Program-made: the position numbers and the translations under genes
Source of the DNA: Gluconacetobacter diazotrophicus PA1 5
Lineage (GTDB): Bacteria; Pseudomonadota; Alphaproteobacteria; Acetobacterales; Acetobacteraceae
Direction of reading: 5' to 3'
Assembly (NCBI RefSeq): GCF_000067045.1
Contig: NC_010125.1
Span: 2,160,001-2,224,000 of the forward strand
DNA: 64,000 nt
Part shown: positions 40,394 to 50,741 of the stretch, piece after piece
How positions within the stretch are numbered: the first letter of the stretch is position 1
How the letters are laid out: each line of letters opens with the position of its first letter
The notes under the pieces: model-generated
Told to the model about the DNA's origin: nothing
Databases searched by the model: none
The model's input: the letters and a program-made list of their open reading frames with translations, nothing else

Positions 40394-41551
40394 TCAGGCC
40401 GCGAGTGATGCCGTGCGCAGGCGGGCCGCCCGGCGGGCTTCCTGGTCCCAGTGCAGCACGGCCTCCAGCGTGTCGGCCGGCTGATGGCCGATGGCCTGCA
40501 TGACGGATTCGACCACGCGCGCGATGTCGAGGAAACCGATACCGCAGCCGAGAAACGCCTCGACTGCGATTTCATTGGCCGCGGAAAGGATAGTGGGGGC
40601 GGCGCCGCCCGCGCGCAAGGATTCCCGGGCCAGGCGCAGCGCGGGAAAGCGCACTTCGTCCGGTTCCTCGAATTCCATCCGTCCCAGGGCCGCCAGGTCC
40701 AGCCGGGGCGAGGTCGTGGCCATGCGGCAGGGCCAGGCCAGCGTGTGCGCGATGGGAATCCGCATATCGGCCGACCCCATCTGCGCCACGATGCTGCCAT
40801 CGGTATATTGCACCAGGCCGTGGACCACCGATTGCGGATGCACCACGACGCCGATCCGGTCCTCGGTCAGCGAAAACAGGCGCGCGGCCTCGATGACCTC
40901 CAGCCCCTTGTTGAACATCGTGGCCGAATCGATGGTGATCTTGGCCCCCATCGTCCAGGTCGGATGACGCAGGGCGGCTTCCGGCGTCGCCTTTTCCATC
41001 TCGGCCAGACTGGCACGGCGGAACGGGCCGCCCGAGGCCGTCAGCACGATCTTTTCCACCTGGTCCGCCTGACGGTCGGCCATGGACTGGAAGATCGCAT
41101 TATGTTCGGAATCGACCGGCAGCAGCGTGGCACCGGCCTGCTGGACCGCGCGCAGCATGACGTCGCCCGCGCAGACCAGGGCCTCCTTGTTCGCCAGGGC
41201 GACCGAGCCGCCGTTGCGTACCGCCGCCAGGGTGGGTTCCAGCCCGATCGCCCCGGTGATGGCCGCCATGGTCCAGTCGACCGGCTGGGACGCGGCATCG
41301 ATGACGGCCTGGCGCCCGCCCGAGACCGCGATCCCGTCATCGGCCAGCAGGGCCCGCAGTTCCGGCAGCCGGCTTTCGTCCGCGATGACCGCGTGGCTGG
41401 CGCGCAGGGCCCGCGCCTGCTCGGCCAGGCGCGGCGCGTTGCTGCCCCCGACCAGGGCCGCGACCCGGAACCGTTCCGGCGCCTGCAGCAGCAGATCGAC
41501 CGTGGAACATCCGATGCTGCCGGTGCTGCCCAAAACGGTAACTGACTTCAT
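40394..41551 (-). CDS. dxr: 1-deoxy-D-xylulose 5-phosphate reductoisomerase
   Basis: Second enzyme of the MEP isoprenoid pathway, converting DXP to MEP with NADPH. The nucleotide site is VTVLGSTGSIGCSTVDLL. The active-site segment is VALANKEALVCAGD. Metal and substrate residues lie in LLPVDSEHNAIFQ and LTASGGPFR. From ATG 41551 (GAGG upstream) the protein has 385 residues. It supplies precursors for UppS, encoded two genes upstream. Confidence 0.96.
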   Translation of the reverse strand: MKSVTVLGSTGSIGCSTVDLLLQAPERFRVAALVGGSNAPRLAEQARALRASHAVIADESRLPELRALLADDGIAVSGGRQAVIDAASQPVDWTMAAITGAIGLEPTLAAVRNGGSVALANKEALVCAGDVMLRAVQQAGATLLPVDSEHNAIFQSMADRQADQVEKIVLTASGGPFRRASLAEMEKATPEAALRHPTWTMGAKITIDSATMFNKGLEVIEAARLFSLTEDRIGVVVHPQSVVHGLVQYTDGSIVAQMGSADMRIPIAHTLAWPCRMATTSPRLDLAALGRMEFEEPDEVRFPALRLARESLRAGGAAPTILSAANEIAVEAFLGCGIGFLDIARVVESVMQAIGHQPADTLEAVLHWDQEARRAARLRTASLAA

Positions 41552-41633
41552 GCCTCGTTCTTCCCTGCCCGTCCGGCGTCGCTCCGCCGTCCATTCCTGT
41601 TCCATCATCCGGCCGCGCCCCGCGCGGGGGAAT

Positions 41634-42518
41634 TCAAGTTCCCGCGTGCCCCCAGCAGGCGGACATCAGGCCAGCCTGCGTCACATACCAAAATGCCGCC
41701 CCGCCCGCCGCCCCCAGCGACAGCAAGGCAGCCAGCGGCGCCGCGACCAGCAATCCGTCGAACCGGTCCAGCAATCCGCCATGGCCGGGAATGATCGCGC
41801 CCGAATCCTTGACCCCCCGCGCGCGCTTCAGCGCGCTTTCCGCCAGGTCGCCGATCTGCGCCGCCACGGCCATCAGCGCGCCGAAAGCCATGCCGCGCGC
41901 CCAGTTGCCGGGACCGGAGACAAGGCTGCACACCCCCCCACCCGCGACCATGGCGCAGGCCAGCCCGCCCAGCGAGCCGGACCAGGTCTTGGCGGGCGAT
42001 ATCGCGGGGGCCAGTTTCGGGCCGCCCAGCAGGCGGCCGACCAAATAGGCCCCGCTGTCGCTGACCGCGACACAGGTCACGACGAACAGGACGACCCCGG
42101 CGCCGGGCACGGTCATCATCCGCAGCCACAGCAGGGCCAGGCCGGCGCAGCCGATCACGACCTGTCCGGCCCACAAGGACGGCCCGAACACGAACGCCCC
42201 CCCCATGACCATGAACGCCCCCCGCCATTGTCCCCCCAGCGCCGCCGCCATGGCGGCCACGGGCCAGAGCAGGTAGAGCACGCCCCGCCACGACGCGGTT
42301 CGCAGGCCGAACATCCGTCCCCACTCAATCGCCATCCCCGCCGTCGCCAGCACGATCAGCGCCGCATAGGGCGCGCCGCCTGCCCAGACGCACAGGGCCG
42401 CCACCGGCACCAGCACGGCGGCCGACAGCAGGCGGGCGCGAAGGTCCTTCCAGTTCCGTCCAGGCTTTCCCTGCGTCGGGCGGCCTCCCGACACGGGATC
42501 AGAGGGCGGGACGGGCAC
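41634..42518 (-). CDS. cdsA: Phosphatidate cytidylyltransferase
   Basis: Makes CDP-diacylglycerol, the branch point of phospholipid synthesis. About eight transmembrane segments are seen (LLSAAVLVPVAALCVWAGGA, GVVLFVVTCVAVSDSGAYLV). The family signature appears near the C-terminus as QIGDLAESALKRARGVKDSG followed by PGHGGLLDRFDGLL. The start is uncertain. I use GTG 42518, with AGAGG seven bases before it, which overlaps uppS by 20 bases; a GTG after the uppS stop is the alternative. Confidence 0.9.
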   Translation of the reverse strand: MPVPPSDPVSGGRPTQGKPGRNWKDLRARLLSAAVLVPVAALCVWAGGAPYAALIVLATAGMAIEWGRMFGLRTASWRGVLYLLWPVAAMAAALGGQWRGAFMVMGGAFVFGPSLWAGQVVIGCAGLALLWLRMMTVPGAGVVLFVVTCVAVSDSGAYLVGRLLGGPKLAPAISPAKTWSGSLGGLACAMVAGGGVCSLVSGPGNWARGMAFGALMAVAAQIGDLAESALKRARGVKDSGAIIPGHGGLLDRFDGLLVAAPLAALLSLGAAGGAAFWYVTQAGLMSACWGHAGT

Positions 42519-43350
42519 CGAATCGCCTCTCACGCCGGGCGAACATGTCCAGCGCCGCGTCGAAATGGTGCTCGTCGAAATCGGGCCAGAGCGTCTCGAT
42601 AAAGACCAGTTCGGCATAGGCCGACTGCCAGAGCAGGAAATTGGACAGCCGGCATTCGCCGCTGGTGCGCACGATCAGGTCGGGATCGGGGACGTCGGCG
42701 GTCAGCAGGAACCGGCTGAACAGCGCCTCGTCCAGTTCGGCGGGATCGATCGTGCCGCTGCGGGCGGCGAAGGCCACGCGGGCCGCCGCCTGCACGATAT
42801 CAGCCCGGCCGCCATAGGACAGGGCCAGGACCAGCGTCAGGCGCGTATTGGCGGCCGTCATGTCCTCGGCGCGCCTGGCCTCGTCCCGGACGTCGGCGTC
42901 GAAACGCGACAGGTCGCCGATGATGCGGATGCGCACGCCCTCGCGGCACAGTTCGGCAACCTTGTGCCGCAGGTAGTAGCGCAGCAGCGCCGTCAGGTCC
43001 GCGACCTCGTCCGGGGTGCGCCGCCAGTTTTCCGATGAGAACGCATACAGGGTCAGGCAGCCGACCCCGCGCGTGATCGCGGCGCGTATGCAGCGCCTGA
43101 CGGCCTCGGCCCCCGCGCGGTGCCCGGCGACGCGCGGCAGGCCGCGCGCGGCGGCCCAGCGCCCGTTTCCATCCATGATCACCGCGACATGCGCCGGCAG
43201 GGCCGGGGCGCCCCGCCCGCGATCCAGCCCGGACACCGGCGCCGTGGAACCGGACGTCGTCACGGGCGCCGAAATGGGCGCGGTCGTGGCCGGGGGGACC
43301 AGTGATGCTGTCGTCCCGGCCAGCGGGCCGGGCACCGGACTGACGGTCAC
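42499..43350 (-). CDS. uppS: Isoprenyl transferase (undecaprenyl diphosphate synthase)
   Basis: Cis-prenyltransferase that builds the C55 carrier lipid for cell-wall and LPS glycans. The catalytic Asp60 is in VAVIMDGNGRWAAARG. Other family motifs are LYAFSSENWRR, LALSYGGRADI and LIVRTSGECRLSNFLLW. The frame from GTG 43350 has about 50 Thr/Pro/Ala-rich residues before the domain; a later start would remove them but I see no better ribosome site. It follows frr by seven bases. Confidence 0.93.
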   Translation of the reverse strand: MTVSPVPGPLAGTTASLVPPATTAPISAPVTTSGSTAPVSGLDRGRGAPALPAHVAVIMDGNGRWAAARGLPRVAGHRAGAEAVRRCIRAAITRGVGCLTLYAFSSENWRRTPDEVADLTALLRYYLRHKVAELCREGVRIRIIGDLSRFDADVRDEARRAEDMTAANTRLTLVLALSYGGRADIVQAAARVAFAARSGTIDPAELDEALFSRFLLTADVPDPDLIVRTSGECRLSNFLLWQSAYAELVFIETLWPDFDEHHFDAALDMFARRERRFGARPAL

Positions 43351-43357
43351 TGCCGCG

Positions 43358-43924
43358 TCAGACCTGTTTGATCTCGCGTTCCTTTTCCGCGAGCATCTCG
43401 TCGATCCGCTTCACATACTGGTCCGTCAGCTTCTGGATCGCGTCCGACCACACCTTGACGTCGTCCTGGCTGATGTCGCCCTTCTTTTCCTGCGCCTTGG
43501 TCTGATCCATGCCGTCGCGGCGCACGCCGCGCACCGCGATCTTGGCGTTTTCGGAATATTTCCCGGCCGTGCGGGCCAGTTCGCCGCGCCGTTCCTCGGT
43601 CAACTGGGGAATGGGCACGCGCACGGTCTGGCCGTCGGCCGCCGGATTCAGGCCCAGGCCGCTGTCGCGAATCGCCCGTTCGACCGCCCCCACCAGCGAG
43701 CGGTCCCAGACCTGGACGGTCAGCATCCGCGCCTCGGGCACCGCGATCGATCCGACCTGCGTCAGCGGCACCTCGCCGCCATAGGCCTCGACACGCACCG
43801 GTTCGATCAGCGCGGGACTTGCGCGACCCGAACGCAGACCCGCGAAATCGCGGCGCAGGCTTTCCAGCGCGCCGTCCATCCGACGGGTCAGGTCATCCAG
43901 CAGTGTCTTCTGATCAGCAGCCAC
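43358..43924 (-). CDS. frr: Ribosome recycling factor
   Basis: Splits post-termination ribosomes with EF-G. The 188-residue protein has typical segments [36 protein letters not shown] and the C-terminal [20 protein letters not shown]. The start is GTG at 43924. pyrH is 77 bases upstream, the usual pyrH-frr-uppS-cdsA order. Confidence 0.96.
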   Translation of the reverse strand: MAADQKTLLDDLTRRMDGALESLRRDFAGLRSGRASPALIEPVRVEAYGGEVPLTQVGSIAVPEARMLTVQVWDRSLVGAVERAIRDSGLGLNPAADGQTVRVPIPQLTEERRGELARTAGKYSENAKIAVRGVRRDGMDQTKAQEKKGDISQDDVKVWSDAIQKLTDQYVKRIDEMLAEKEREIKQV

Positions 43925-44001
43925 AGCGGCCCTCCATAGTCATCCATGGGGGCCACGGTCACGGCTGCCCCCTATCCTCATTCATTCCAGCAACCGGCCC
44001 G

Positions 44002-44742
44002 TCAGGCCGTTTCGACAATCCGGGTATACAGGCCTTCGCCGCGCATTACTTTCGGGAATGCGCCCGGCGCATGAATATTGAACACCACGATCGGCAGGCG
44101 GTTTTCACGCGCAAGGCTGATCGCGGCGGCATCCATCACATGCAGGTCCTTGGCCAGCACGTCCAGGTACGTCAGTTGTTCGAAGCGGGTCGCGTCCTTG
44201 ACCTTGCGCGGGTCGGCCGAATAGACGCCGTCCACCTGCGTGCCCTTCAGCAGGGCGTTGCAGTCCATTTCCGCCGCCCGCAGCGCCGCCGCCGTGTCGG
44301 TGGTGAAGAACGGATTGCCCGTGCCCCCCGCGAAGATGACGACACGGCCCTTTTCCATGTGCCGCACAGCCCGCCTGCGGATATAGGGTTCGGCCACCGA
44401 CGACATCTGGATGGCGGACATGACGCGCGTCGGCACGCCGTGCCGTTCCAGCGCGTTCTGCACCATCAGGGCGTTGATGACCGTGGCCAGCATGCCGGCA
44501 TAATCGCCCTGCGCCCGGTCCATGCCGCGCGCCGCCGCCGCGACGCCGCGAAAGATGTTGCCGCCCCCGATGACCAGACAGATCTCGACGCCCGTACGTG
44601 CGACCTCGGCAATGTCGGTGGCGATGGTGTCGACCATTACGGGATCGATCCCGTACGAGCCCTCACCCATCAGGGCCTCGCCCGAGACCTTCAGCAGGAC
44701 ACGCTGAAAACCAATGGTTTTTTCCGTTGCCTGATCTGTCAT
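44002..44742 (-). CDS. pyrH: UMP kinase
   Basis: Phosphorylates UMP to UDP; hexameric amino-acid-kinase-fold enzyme. Motifs include [47 protein letters not shown] and [11 protein letters not shown]. At 246 residues its length is normal. tsf and rpsB, often upstream, are not here; era is upstream instead. A possible promoter lies at 44841-44814. Confidence 0.96.
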   Translation of the reverse strand: MTDQATEKTIGFQRVLLKVSGEALMGEGSYGIDPVMVDTIATDIAEVARTGVEICLVIGGGNIFRGVAAAARGMDRAQGDYAGMLATVINALMVQNALERHGVPTRVMSAIQMSSVAEPYIRRRAVRHMEKGRVVIFAGGTGNPFFTTDTAAALRAAEMDCNALLKGTQVDGVYSADPRKVKDATRFEQLTYLDVLAKDLHVMDAAAISLARENRLPIVVFNIHAPGAFPKVMRGEGLYTRIVETA

Positions 44743-44813
44743 GACGCCCCCGGATCCCTGAGATGAACGAATGCGGGGGACGCCCCGGCCGGGACCTCAC
44801 CCATGCAGACCCT

Positions 44814-44841
44814 CTTATAGCCGGTTGCGAGCGGTCACAAG
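44814..44841 (-). promoter_or_regulatory. Possible promoter of pyrH-frr-uppS-cdsA
   Basis: On the minus strand, CTTGTG (44841-44836) and TATAAG (44819-44814) are 16 bases apart in the 124-base gap between era and pyrH. The -10 is good and the -35 is partial. Confidence 0.45.
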
Positions 44842-44866
44842 CACGCTCATCGCCCGGCCATGCCCA

Positions 44867-45760
44867 TCAGGGCGTGTCGTCCAGCCCGATGGCCCGCAGG
44901 CGGGCCCGTTCCTCGTCCCAGCCGGCCCGTTCCTTCACGTTCAGGAACAGGTGGCAGGTGCGGTCCAGCAGGCGGGACAGGTCCTTGCGCGCGCGCTCGC
45001 CGATCGAGCGAATCCGGCTGCCCTTCTCGCCGATCAGAATCGCCTTGTGCCCGGCCCGCGCGACGTAGATCGTGACCTCGATCCGGACCGATCCGTCCGG
45101 CAGTTCGCGAAAGCTTTCGGTCTCGGCGGTCGCGGCATAGGGCACTTCCTCGTGCGTCTGCAGGAAGATCTGTTCACGCACCAGTTCCGCCGCCAGCAGC
45201 CGGTCCGGCAGGTCGGTCAGATCGTCCTCGGGATACAGGTATGGCCCTTCGGGCAGGGAAGCGGCCAGCGCGGACAGCAGGTCCTCGACCCCGTCGCCGC
45301 TGCGGGCGCTGACCATGTAGACATGTTCCACATCCAGCAGCGCCGACAGTTCCGCCGTCAGCGGCAGCAGGGCCTGCCGGTCCACCAGGTCGGTCTTGTT
45401 CAGGACCAGCCAGACCCGGCGGCGGGACTGCGCCAGCCGCTCGACGATCGCGCGCACCGATTCGGACAGGCCACGCCGGGCATCGACCAGCAGCAGCGTG
45501 ATGTCGGCATCCTCGGCCCCGGTCCAGGCCGCCGCCACCATCGCGCGGTCCAGCTTGCGCCGGGGCTGGAAGATGCCGGGCGTGTCCACCAGCAGGATCT
45601 GGCTTTCCCCGCGCATCAGGATGCCCAGGACGCGAAAGCGCGTCGTCTGCGCCTTGGGGCTGACGATCGACAGCTTGGCCCCGGCCATACGGTTCAGCAG
45701 CGTCGACTTCCCGGCATTCGGCGCGCCCACGATCGCGACGAAGCCGCAGCGGGTGGTCAT
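44867..45760 (-). CDS. era: GTPase Era
   Basis: GTPase with KH domain that checks 16S rRNA 3' maturation in the 30S subunit. G1 is VGAPNAGKSTLLN, G3 is LVDTPGIF and G4 is LNKTDLVD. The C-terminal KH segment is GHKAILIGEKGSRIRSIGE. From ATG 45760 the protein is 297 residues; an upstream ATG at 45784 adds eight. It follows rnc by about 40 bases, as in most proteobacteria. Confidence 0.95.
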   Translation of the reverse strand: MTTRCGFVAIVGAPNAGKSTLLNRMAGAKLSIVSPKAQTTRFRVLGILMRGESQILLVDTPGIFQPRRKLDRAMVAAAWTGAEDADITLLLVDARRGLSESVRAIVERLAQSRRRVWLVLNKTDLVDRQALLPLTAELSALLDVEHVYMVSARSGDGVEDLLSALAASLPEGPYLYPEDDLTDLPDRLLAAELVREQIFLQTHEEVPYAATAETESFRELPDGSVRIEVTIYVARAGHKAILIGEKGSRIRSIGERARKDLSRLLDRTCHLFLNVKERAGWDEERARLRAIGLDDTP

Positions 45761-45799
45761 ATCCTGTATCCCTTCCGGCGGCATCCGCGATCCCGCCCG

Positions 45800-46549
45800 T
45801 TATTGTCTCTCATCAACCAGCCTCAGCAGGTCGGCGGCGGCGGCACTTTCGGCCGCGCGCTTGCTGCCGGCGATTCCCTCGGCCGACTGGCCCGCCGCCG
45901 TCACCGCGATGACGAAGCGTGGCGCATGGGAGGGCCCGTCCATCTGCACCGTCCGATAGGCCGGCAGCGGCAGGCCGCGCGCCAGGACCCATTCCTGCAA
46001 GGCTGTCTTGGGGTCCTTGGGAGGCTGCGCCTGGGCCACGATCGCCTCGTTCCACGCCGCACGCACGAAGCGGCGGGCCGGCTCCAGCCCGCCATCCAGG
46101 TAGATGGCGCCCAGGATCGCCTCGACCGCGTCGGCCAGGACGTTGGCCACCTGCCGCACGCCCGCCCGGGCCTCGTGTTCCGCCACGTCCAGCGCCTGCT
46201 GCAGATTCATGGTCCCGGCGATGGCGGCCAGGACCGGACGTGACACCAGATGGGCGTGGCGCGGACCCAGCGCCCCCTCCTGTTCGTCAGGGAAGCGTTC
46301 CAGCAGCCATTCGGCCATCACCAGCCCCAGCACCCGGTCGCCGATGAATTCCAGCCGTTCGTTCGACCCCGCACCGCGCCGCGCGGCCGGCTGACGCGAC
46401 CGGCGCGCGCCCCCGCCATTGCGCTGATGGGCGGCCGAGCGATGGGTCAGCGCCTCGCGCAGCAGGTCGGGGCGGCGGAACCGGTAGCCGACCCGCGCCT
46501 CGACCGACGCCACCACACCGTCCGCGCCACCGCTTTCAGACGCGGTCAT
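45800..46549 (-). CDS. rnc: Ribonuclease III
   Basis: Cuts double-stranded RNA in rRNA processing, and in type II CRISPR systems it matures crRNA:tracrRNA duplexes, so it is a likely partner of the locus at 17-22 kb. The catalytic signature is NERLEFIGDRVLGLVMAEWL. The second acidic cluster is ADAVEAILGAIYLDGG. The dsRNA-binding domain runs from DPKTALQEWVLARG to the end. The protein has 249 residues from ATG 46549, which overlaps the lepB stop. A short Arg/Gly-rich insert precedes the signature. Confidence 0.95.
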   Translation of the reverse strand: MTASESGGADGVVASVEARVGYRFRRPDLLREALTHRSAAHQRNGGGARRSRQPAARRGAGSNERLEFIGDRVLGLVMAEWLLERFPDEQEGALGPRHAHLVSRPVLAAIAGTMNLQQALDVAEHEARAGVRQVANVLADAVEAILGAIYLDGGLEPARRFVRAAWNEAIVAQAQPPKDPKTALQEWVLARGLPLPAYRTVQMDGPSHAPRFVIAVTAAGQSAEGIAGSKRAAESAAAADLLRLVDERQ

Positions 46550-47358
46550 CGCACCCCCTGGAACAGGCGGTCCCAGCGGATCTCGACCGGCCACATCCAG
46601 AATTCCCACGCCGGATAGCGCGCGTCGATCGACAGGAAGATCCATTTGGCCTGCCCGATCAGGTTTTCCATCGGCACAAAGCCCAGATCTTCCGGGTCGT
46701 CGCCCATGAAGCGGCTGTCGGCGCTGTCGTCGCGATTGTCGCCCATGGCGAAGAAATAGCCCGACGGCACGACATAGACCGGCGTATCGTTCTGGAACCC
46801 TTCGTTCGTCAGCTTCAGGATGTCATGCGTGACCGGGGGGCGGCCGCCGCTTCCAGGCAGGCTTTCGCTGTAGCGCTGCCCCTCCATCCGCGTGCGGTGC
46901 TCGTCCACCGCGACGTAATTGCCCCTGGCCTCGCGCGGGACCAGCGTATCATTGATGTACAGCTCACCGCCGCGCACCTGCACGCGGTCGCCCGGCAGGC
47001 CGACGATCCGCTTGATGTAGTCGATCGATGTATCCCGGGTGAAGCGGAACACGGCGACGTCGCCCCGGTGCGGCAGGCTGCCGAAGATGCGGCCGTCGAA
47101 CAGGTCCGGCGAGCGCGGCAGCGAGAAATGCGAATAGCCGTAGCTGTATTTCGCCACCCACAGGTAATCGCCCACCTGCAGGGTCGGAATCATCGAACCG
47201 GACGGGATGTTGAACGGTTCGAACAGTACCGTGCGCACGCCCACCGCCAGCAGGCCGGCGATCAGGATGGTGCGGATCAGGTCCCAGAGCCCGCGCAAGG
47301 CCGGAACGGCACCCGCCGATGGCAAGGACGAGGAATGGGTCTTGTTCGGGTCGTCCAT
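46546..47358 (-). CDS. lepB: Signal peptidase I
   Basis: Membrane serine protease that removes signal peptides. One N-terminal transmembrane segment (LIRTILIAGLLAVGVRTVLF) leads to the catalytic Ser in NIPSGSMIPTL and Lys in IDYIKRIVGLPGDRV. GYFFAMGDNRDDSADSR is the conserved box E. From MDDPNKTHSS at 47358 the protein is 270 residues; the longer frame is not conserved. It overlaps rnc by ATGA. Confidence 0.95.
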   Translation of the reverse strand: MDDPNKTHSSSLPSAGAVPALRGLWDLIRTILIAGLLAVGVRTVLFEPFNIPSGSMIPTLQVGDYLWVAKYSYGYSHFSLPRSPDLFDGRIFGSLPHRGDVAVFRFTRDTSIDYIKRIVGLPGDRVQVRGGELYINDTLVPREARGNYVAVDEHRTRMEGQRYSESLPGSGGRPPVTHDILKLTNEGFQNDTPVYVVPSGYFFAMGDNRDDSADSRFMGDDPEDLGFVPMENLIGQAKWIFLSIDARYPAWEFWMWPVEIRWDRLFQGVR

Positions 47359-47514
47359 GGGTCTGGTATCTGAATCCGGAAATGGGATGGGGCAAGGCTG
47401 GACGCGGGCCGGCCGCAAGGCCCGCGGATGAAGCCGAGGGGACCGGCCCCTGTCAAGCAAAGGCTTGGCCAGCAGCACCCGTCTGGCCTGCCGGGTTCCG
47501 ACATTAGCCCGCTT

Positions 47515-47925
47515 TCAGGGCAGCGGGCCAGTTTCGATCATCACCTGCGCGAAGGCATACGGGTACTCGTCGGTCATCGACAGCAGGATGCGGGCGGTCG
47601 ATCCCGGCGGGGTCAGGACGTGCAGCCGCGTCTTCGCCCCGCCGGTCAGCACCATGACCGGCTGTCCGCCCGGCAAATTGTCCACCCCCAGATCGTGGTG
47701 GAACACGCCGTGCGAAAACCCCGTTCCCAGCGCCTTGGCGCAGGCTTCCTTCGCCGCCCACCGCTTGGCGTACGCCCCCAGCCGGGCCTGGCCGTGCCGG
47801 CGCTCGGCGCGCCTGCGTTCGGCGTCGGTGAAGACGCGGACCAGGAAACGCTCGCCATGACGGGCCAGCACGCGTTCGATCCGCCTGATATCGCACAGGT
47901 CCGATCCGATTCCGATCAGGCTCAT
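47515..47925 (-). CDS. acpS: Holo-[acyl-carrier-protein] synthase
   Basis: Transfers phosphopantetheine from CoA to acyl carrier protein. Motifs are [14 protein letters not shown] (metal Asp) and [15 protein letters not shown] (metal Glu). At 136 residues its length is normal. It overlaps the rel stop by 4 bases, and 156 bases separate it from lepB. Confidence 0.95.
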   Translation of the reverse strand: MSLIGIGSDLCDIRRIERVLARHGERFLVRVFTDAERRRAERRHGQARLGAYAKRWAAKEACAKALGTGFSHGVFHHDLGVDNLPGGQPVMVLTGGAKTRLHVLTPPGSTARILLSMTDEYPYAFAQVMIETGPLP

Positions 47926-50258
47926 CCCTTCGCGCGCTCGACCTGGACCACGCCGTTGGCCGCCCGCAGCGCCGCGATCACCGAGGAGAGGTGACGCAGG
48001 TCGCGGACCTCGATATCCGCCAGGATTTCCATGAAATCGAGCTGGCGGTTCACGATGCGCAGGTTGACGACGGTGCCGTCATGCTTCGACGCGGTGTTGG
48101 TCAGCGTCGCCAGCACGGACGGTTCGTTCGCCGCGATCACGCTCAGCCGCCCGATATGCGGTTCGGTCGCGCCACGGCCGATGATGTCGTAATCCCAGTC
48201 CACGTCCATGAACCGTTCGGGGGTCGCCGCGAAGCTCTCCAGCGTCTGGCACCCGGCCATATGGATGGTGATGCCCTTGCCGGTCGCGACGATGCCGACG
48301 ATCTTGTCGCCCGGCAGCGGATGGCAGCAGCCGGCGAAATGCACCGCGATGCCCGGGCCGATCCCGGCCAGCGCCATGCCGCCGCCCGGCTTCGGCCGGC
48401 TGGCCACCCGCGACGGCGCCCGCATGGGAATACCCGGCACCATGCGCGGCGCGCGCGGCGTCTGCCGCAACTCGGGATAGGCCGCATGCACCACGTCGCG
48501 GGGGCTGATATTGCCGTTGCCGACCGCGACGTACAGATCCTCGACCGATACCAGCTTCAGGTCGGGCAGGATGCTGTCCAGGACCTTTTCCGACCCGTCC
48601 ACGCCCTCCTGCCGGAAGGCCTTGGCCAGGGCGGCGCGGCCGCCATCGACATGGGCCTCGCGCTGCTGGGCCGCGACATGGCGGCGGATGCGCGCGCGCG
48701 CCTTGCCGGTGACGACGAAGCGTTCCCACGAGGGCGACGGCGTACCGCCCCGCGCCGTCATGATTTCGACCTGGTCGCCGTTCTGCAGTTCGTGGCGCAG
48801 CGGCATCAGCCGCCCGTTGATCCGCGCCCCCACGCAGCTGTCGCCGACCTGGCTGTGCACGGCATAGGCGAAATCGACCGGCGTGGCCCCGCGCGGCAGC
48901 GAAATCAGCTGCCCTTTCGGGGTGAAGCAGAACACCTGGTCCTGGTAGAGTTCCAGCTTGGTGTTTTCGAGGAATTCGTCGGGTGCCGCCGAATCTTCGA
49001 GAATATCCAGCAGGTCCTGGACCCAGCGCAGGCCCGTGACCGTGCGCGCCGCATCCTCGCCGGCCCCCGGCAACTGCTTGTACAGCCAGTGCGAGGCAAC
49101 GCCGTTTTCCGCGATGTCGTGCATCTCGGCGGTGCGGATCTGCACTTCGATCTTCTGGTTGCGGGGCTGGCGCAGGGTCACGCCGGTATGCAGGCTCTGG
49201 TAGCCGTTCGCCTTGGGGGTGGAGATATAGTCCTTGAACCGCCCGACAATGACCGGATAGGCCGCATGGACGGCGCCCAGCGCGATGTAGCAGGCCTCAC
49301 GCGTCGGCACGAGGATGCGGAACGCCATGATGTCGGACAGCTGCTCGAACGCGACGTTGCGGTTCTGCATCTTCTCCCAGATCGAGAAGGGCGATTTCTC
49401 GCGCCCCGTCACCTCGACCTCGCCCAGTCCGGCTTCGCGGCACAGATGCGCGAGTTCGCGCCGCACTTCCTCGATCACGTCGGCGCCCTGGCCGCGCAGG
49501 TAGTTCAGGCGCGCACGGATGGTGGCGTTGGCTTCGGGCTCCAGTTCGGCAAAGGACAGGTTCTGGAGTTCGGTCTTGACCTTGTCCATGCCGATGCGCC
49601 CGGCCAGAGGCGCATAGATTTCCATGGTCTCGCGCGCGATACGCTGGCGGCGGTCCAGCCGCTGCACGTAATGCAGCGTGCGCATGTTGTGCAGCCGGTC
49701 CGCCAGCTTGACGATCAGCACCCGGATGTCCTTGGACATCGCCAGGACCAGCTTGCGGAAATTCTCGGCCTGCTTGGTCCGGTCGGATTGCAGTTCCAGC
49801 CGGGTCAGCTTGGTGACGCCATCCACCAGGTCGGCGATGGTCGGCCCGAATTCGGCGCGCAGCCGATCGTGCGTGACGCCGGTATCCTCGATCGTATCGT
49901 GCAGCAGCGCCGTCGCGATCGACGACGGGTCGAGATGGAAGCCCGCCAGGATACTGGCAACCGCCAGCGGATGGGTGATGTACGGGTCACCGTTGTCGCG
50001 GACCTGCCCGGCATGGGCGGCCTGGGCCACGGCGAAGGCGCGGCGAATCAGGTCGAGGTCGGCATCCGGGTCGTAGCTGCGAATGCGCCGCAGCAATCCC
50101 TCGCACGAGATGACCCGTGCCGGCGCGGGCGGGGCATCGGGGTCCGAAGGCACGGTAACGGGCCGGCCCGATCCCGTGCCCCCAGCCGGAAGGGACGCCC
50201 CCAGTTCGAGGGCGGGGACATGCAACGTGCCGACAGGGTCCGCCGCATTCTTCCCCAT
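47922..50258 (-). CDS. Bifunctional (p)ppGpp synthetase/hydrolase RelA/SpoT
   Basis: Single Rel enzyme typical of alphaproteobacteria that makes and breaks the stringent-response alarmone. The HD hydrolase domain is intact ([20 protein letters not shown] then [12 protein letters not shown]). The synthetase domain has [23 protein letters not shown] ([20 protein letters not shown]) and C-terminal ACT domains follow. I use ATG 50258, five bases after the rpoZ stop; the frame open to 50366 lies inside rpoZ. At 778 residues its length is normal. Confidence 0.93.
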   Translation of the reverse strand: MGKNAADPVGTLHVPALELGASLPAGGTGSGRPVTVPSDPDAPPAPARVISCEGLLRRIRSYDPDADLDLIRRAFAVAQAAHAGQVRDNGDPYITHPLAVASILAGFHLDPSSIATALLHDTIEDTGVTHDRLRAEFGPTIADLVDGVTKLTRLELQSDRTKQAENFRKLVLAMSKDIRVLIVKLADRLHNMRTLHYVQRLDRRQRIARETMEIYAPLAGRIGMDKVKTELQNLSFAELEPEANATIRARLNYLRGQGADVIEEVRRELAHLCREAGLGEVEVTGREKSPFSIWEKMQNRNVAFEQLSDIMAFRILVPTREACYIALGAVHAAYPVIVGRFKDYISTPKANGYQSLHTGVTLRQPRNQKIEVQIRTAEMHDIAENGVASHWLYKQLPGAGEDAARTVTGLRWVQDLLDILEDSAAPDEFLENTKLELYQDQVFCFTPKGQLISLPRGATPVDFAYAVHSQVGDSCVGARINGRLMPLRHELQNGDQVEIMTARGGTPSPSWERFVVTGKARARIRRHVAAQQREAHVDGGRAALAKAFRQEGVDGSEKVLDSILPDLKLVSVEDLYVAVGNGNISPRDVVHAAYPELRQTPRAPRMVPGIPMRAPSRVASRPKPGGGMALAGIGPGIAVHFAGCCHPLPGDKIVGIVATGKGITIHMAGCQTLESFAATPERFMDVDWDYDIIGRGATEPHIGRLSVIAANEPSVLATLTNTASKHDGTVVNLRIVNRQLDFMEILADIEVRDLRHLSSVIAALRAANGVVQVERAKG

Positions 50259-50262
50259 GGGT

Positions 50263-50661
50263 TTATCGACGCGCGCGGCCGCCCAGTTCGGCCTCGATCG
50301 CGGCTTCCAGTTCTTCGGCCGACATGCCGGCAGTACCGTGGGATGCTTCTTCCTCGGCCGAGACATCCTGCAGTCCGAAGATGTTCTGCTCGGTCGGGAT
50401 CAGGTCCATGACCTCCTCGTCGGCGGGCTCGGGCTCGGGCGCGCGGGCCAGCGAACGGACGAGATCGCTGCGAATCTGCTCCAGCACGATCGTCTGGTCG
50501 GCGATTTCGCGCAGCGCCACGACCGGGTTCTTGTCGTTGTCGCGGTCGACCGTCAATTCTTCCCCGCGCGACAGGCCGCGCGCGCGCTGTGCGGCGAGCA
50601 GGACCAGTTCGAATCGGTTGGGAACCCGTTCAACGCAATCTTCGACGGTGACGCGAGCCAT
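50263..50661 (-). CDS. rpoZ: RNA polymerase omega subunit, with extended acidic C-terminus
   Basis: Small subunit that stabilises beta-prime and contributes to a ppGpp site in many bacteria. The start [20 protein letters not shown] and [14 protein letters not shown] are diagnostic. The 132 residues exceed the usual 70-100 through an acidic tail ([19 protein letters not shown]) typical of alphaproteobacteria. The rpoZ-rel order is conserved and makes sense functionally. Confidence 0.95.
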   Translation of the reverse strand: MARVTVEDCVERVPNRFELVLLAAQRARGLSRGEELTVDRDNDKNPVVALREIADQTIVLEQIRSDLVRSLARAPEPEPADEEVMDLIPTEQNIFGLQDVSAEEEASHGTAGMSAEELEAAIEAELGGRARR

Positions 50662-50741
50662 GAGGCAGGCCTCCGGATGTAAGTGTCAGTTGCAAAGAAC
50701 CATATGTAGTCGCCGCGCCCCCAAAGTGCAAGGCAGGCCGG

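Noticed and set aside
47991-50411. 806-codon open frame on the plus strand opposite the rel gene
   Set aside because: Antisense shadow of the RelA/SpoT gene, with no recognisable domain and the same skewed composition as other shadows.
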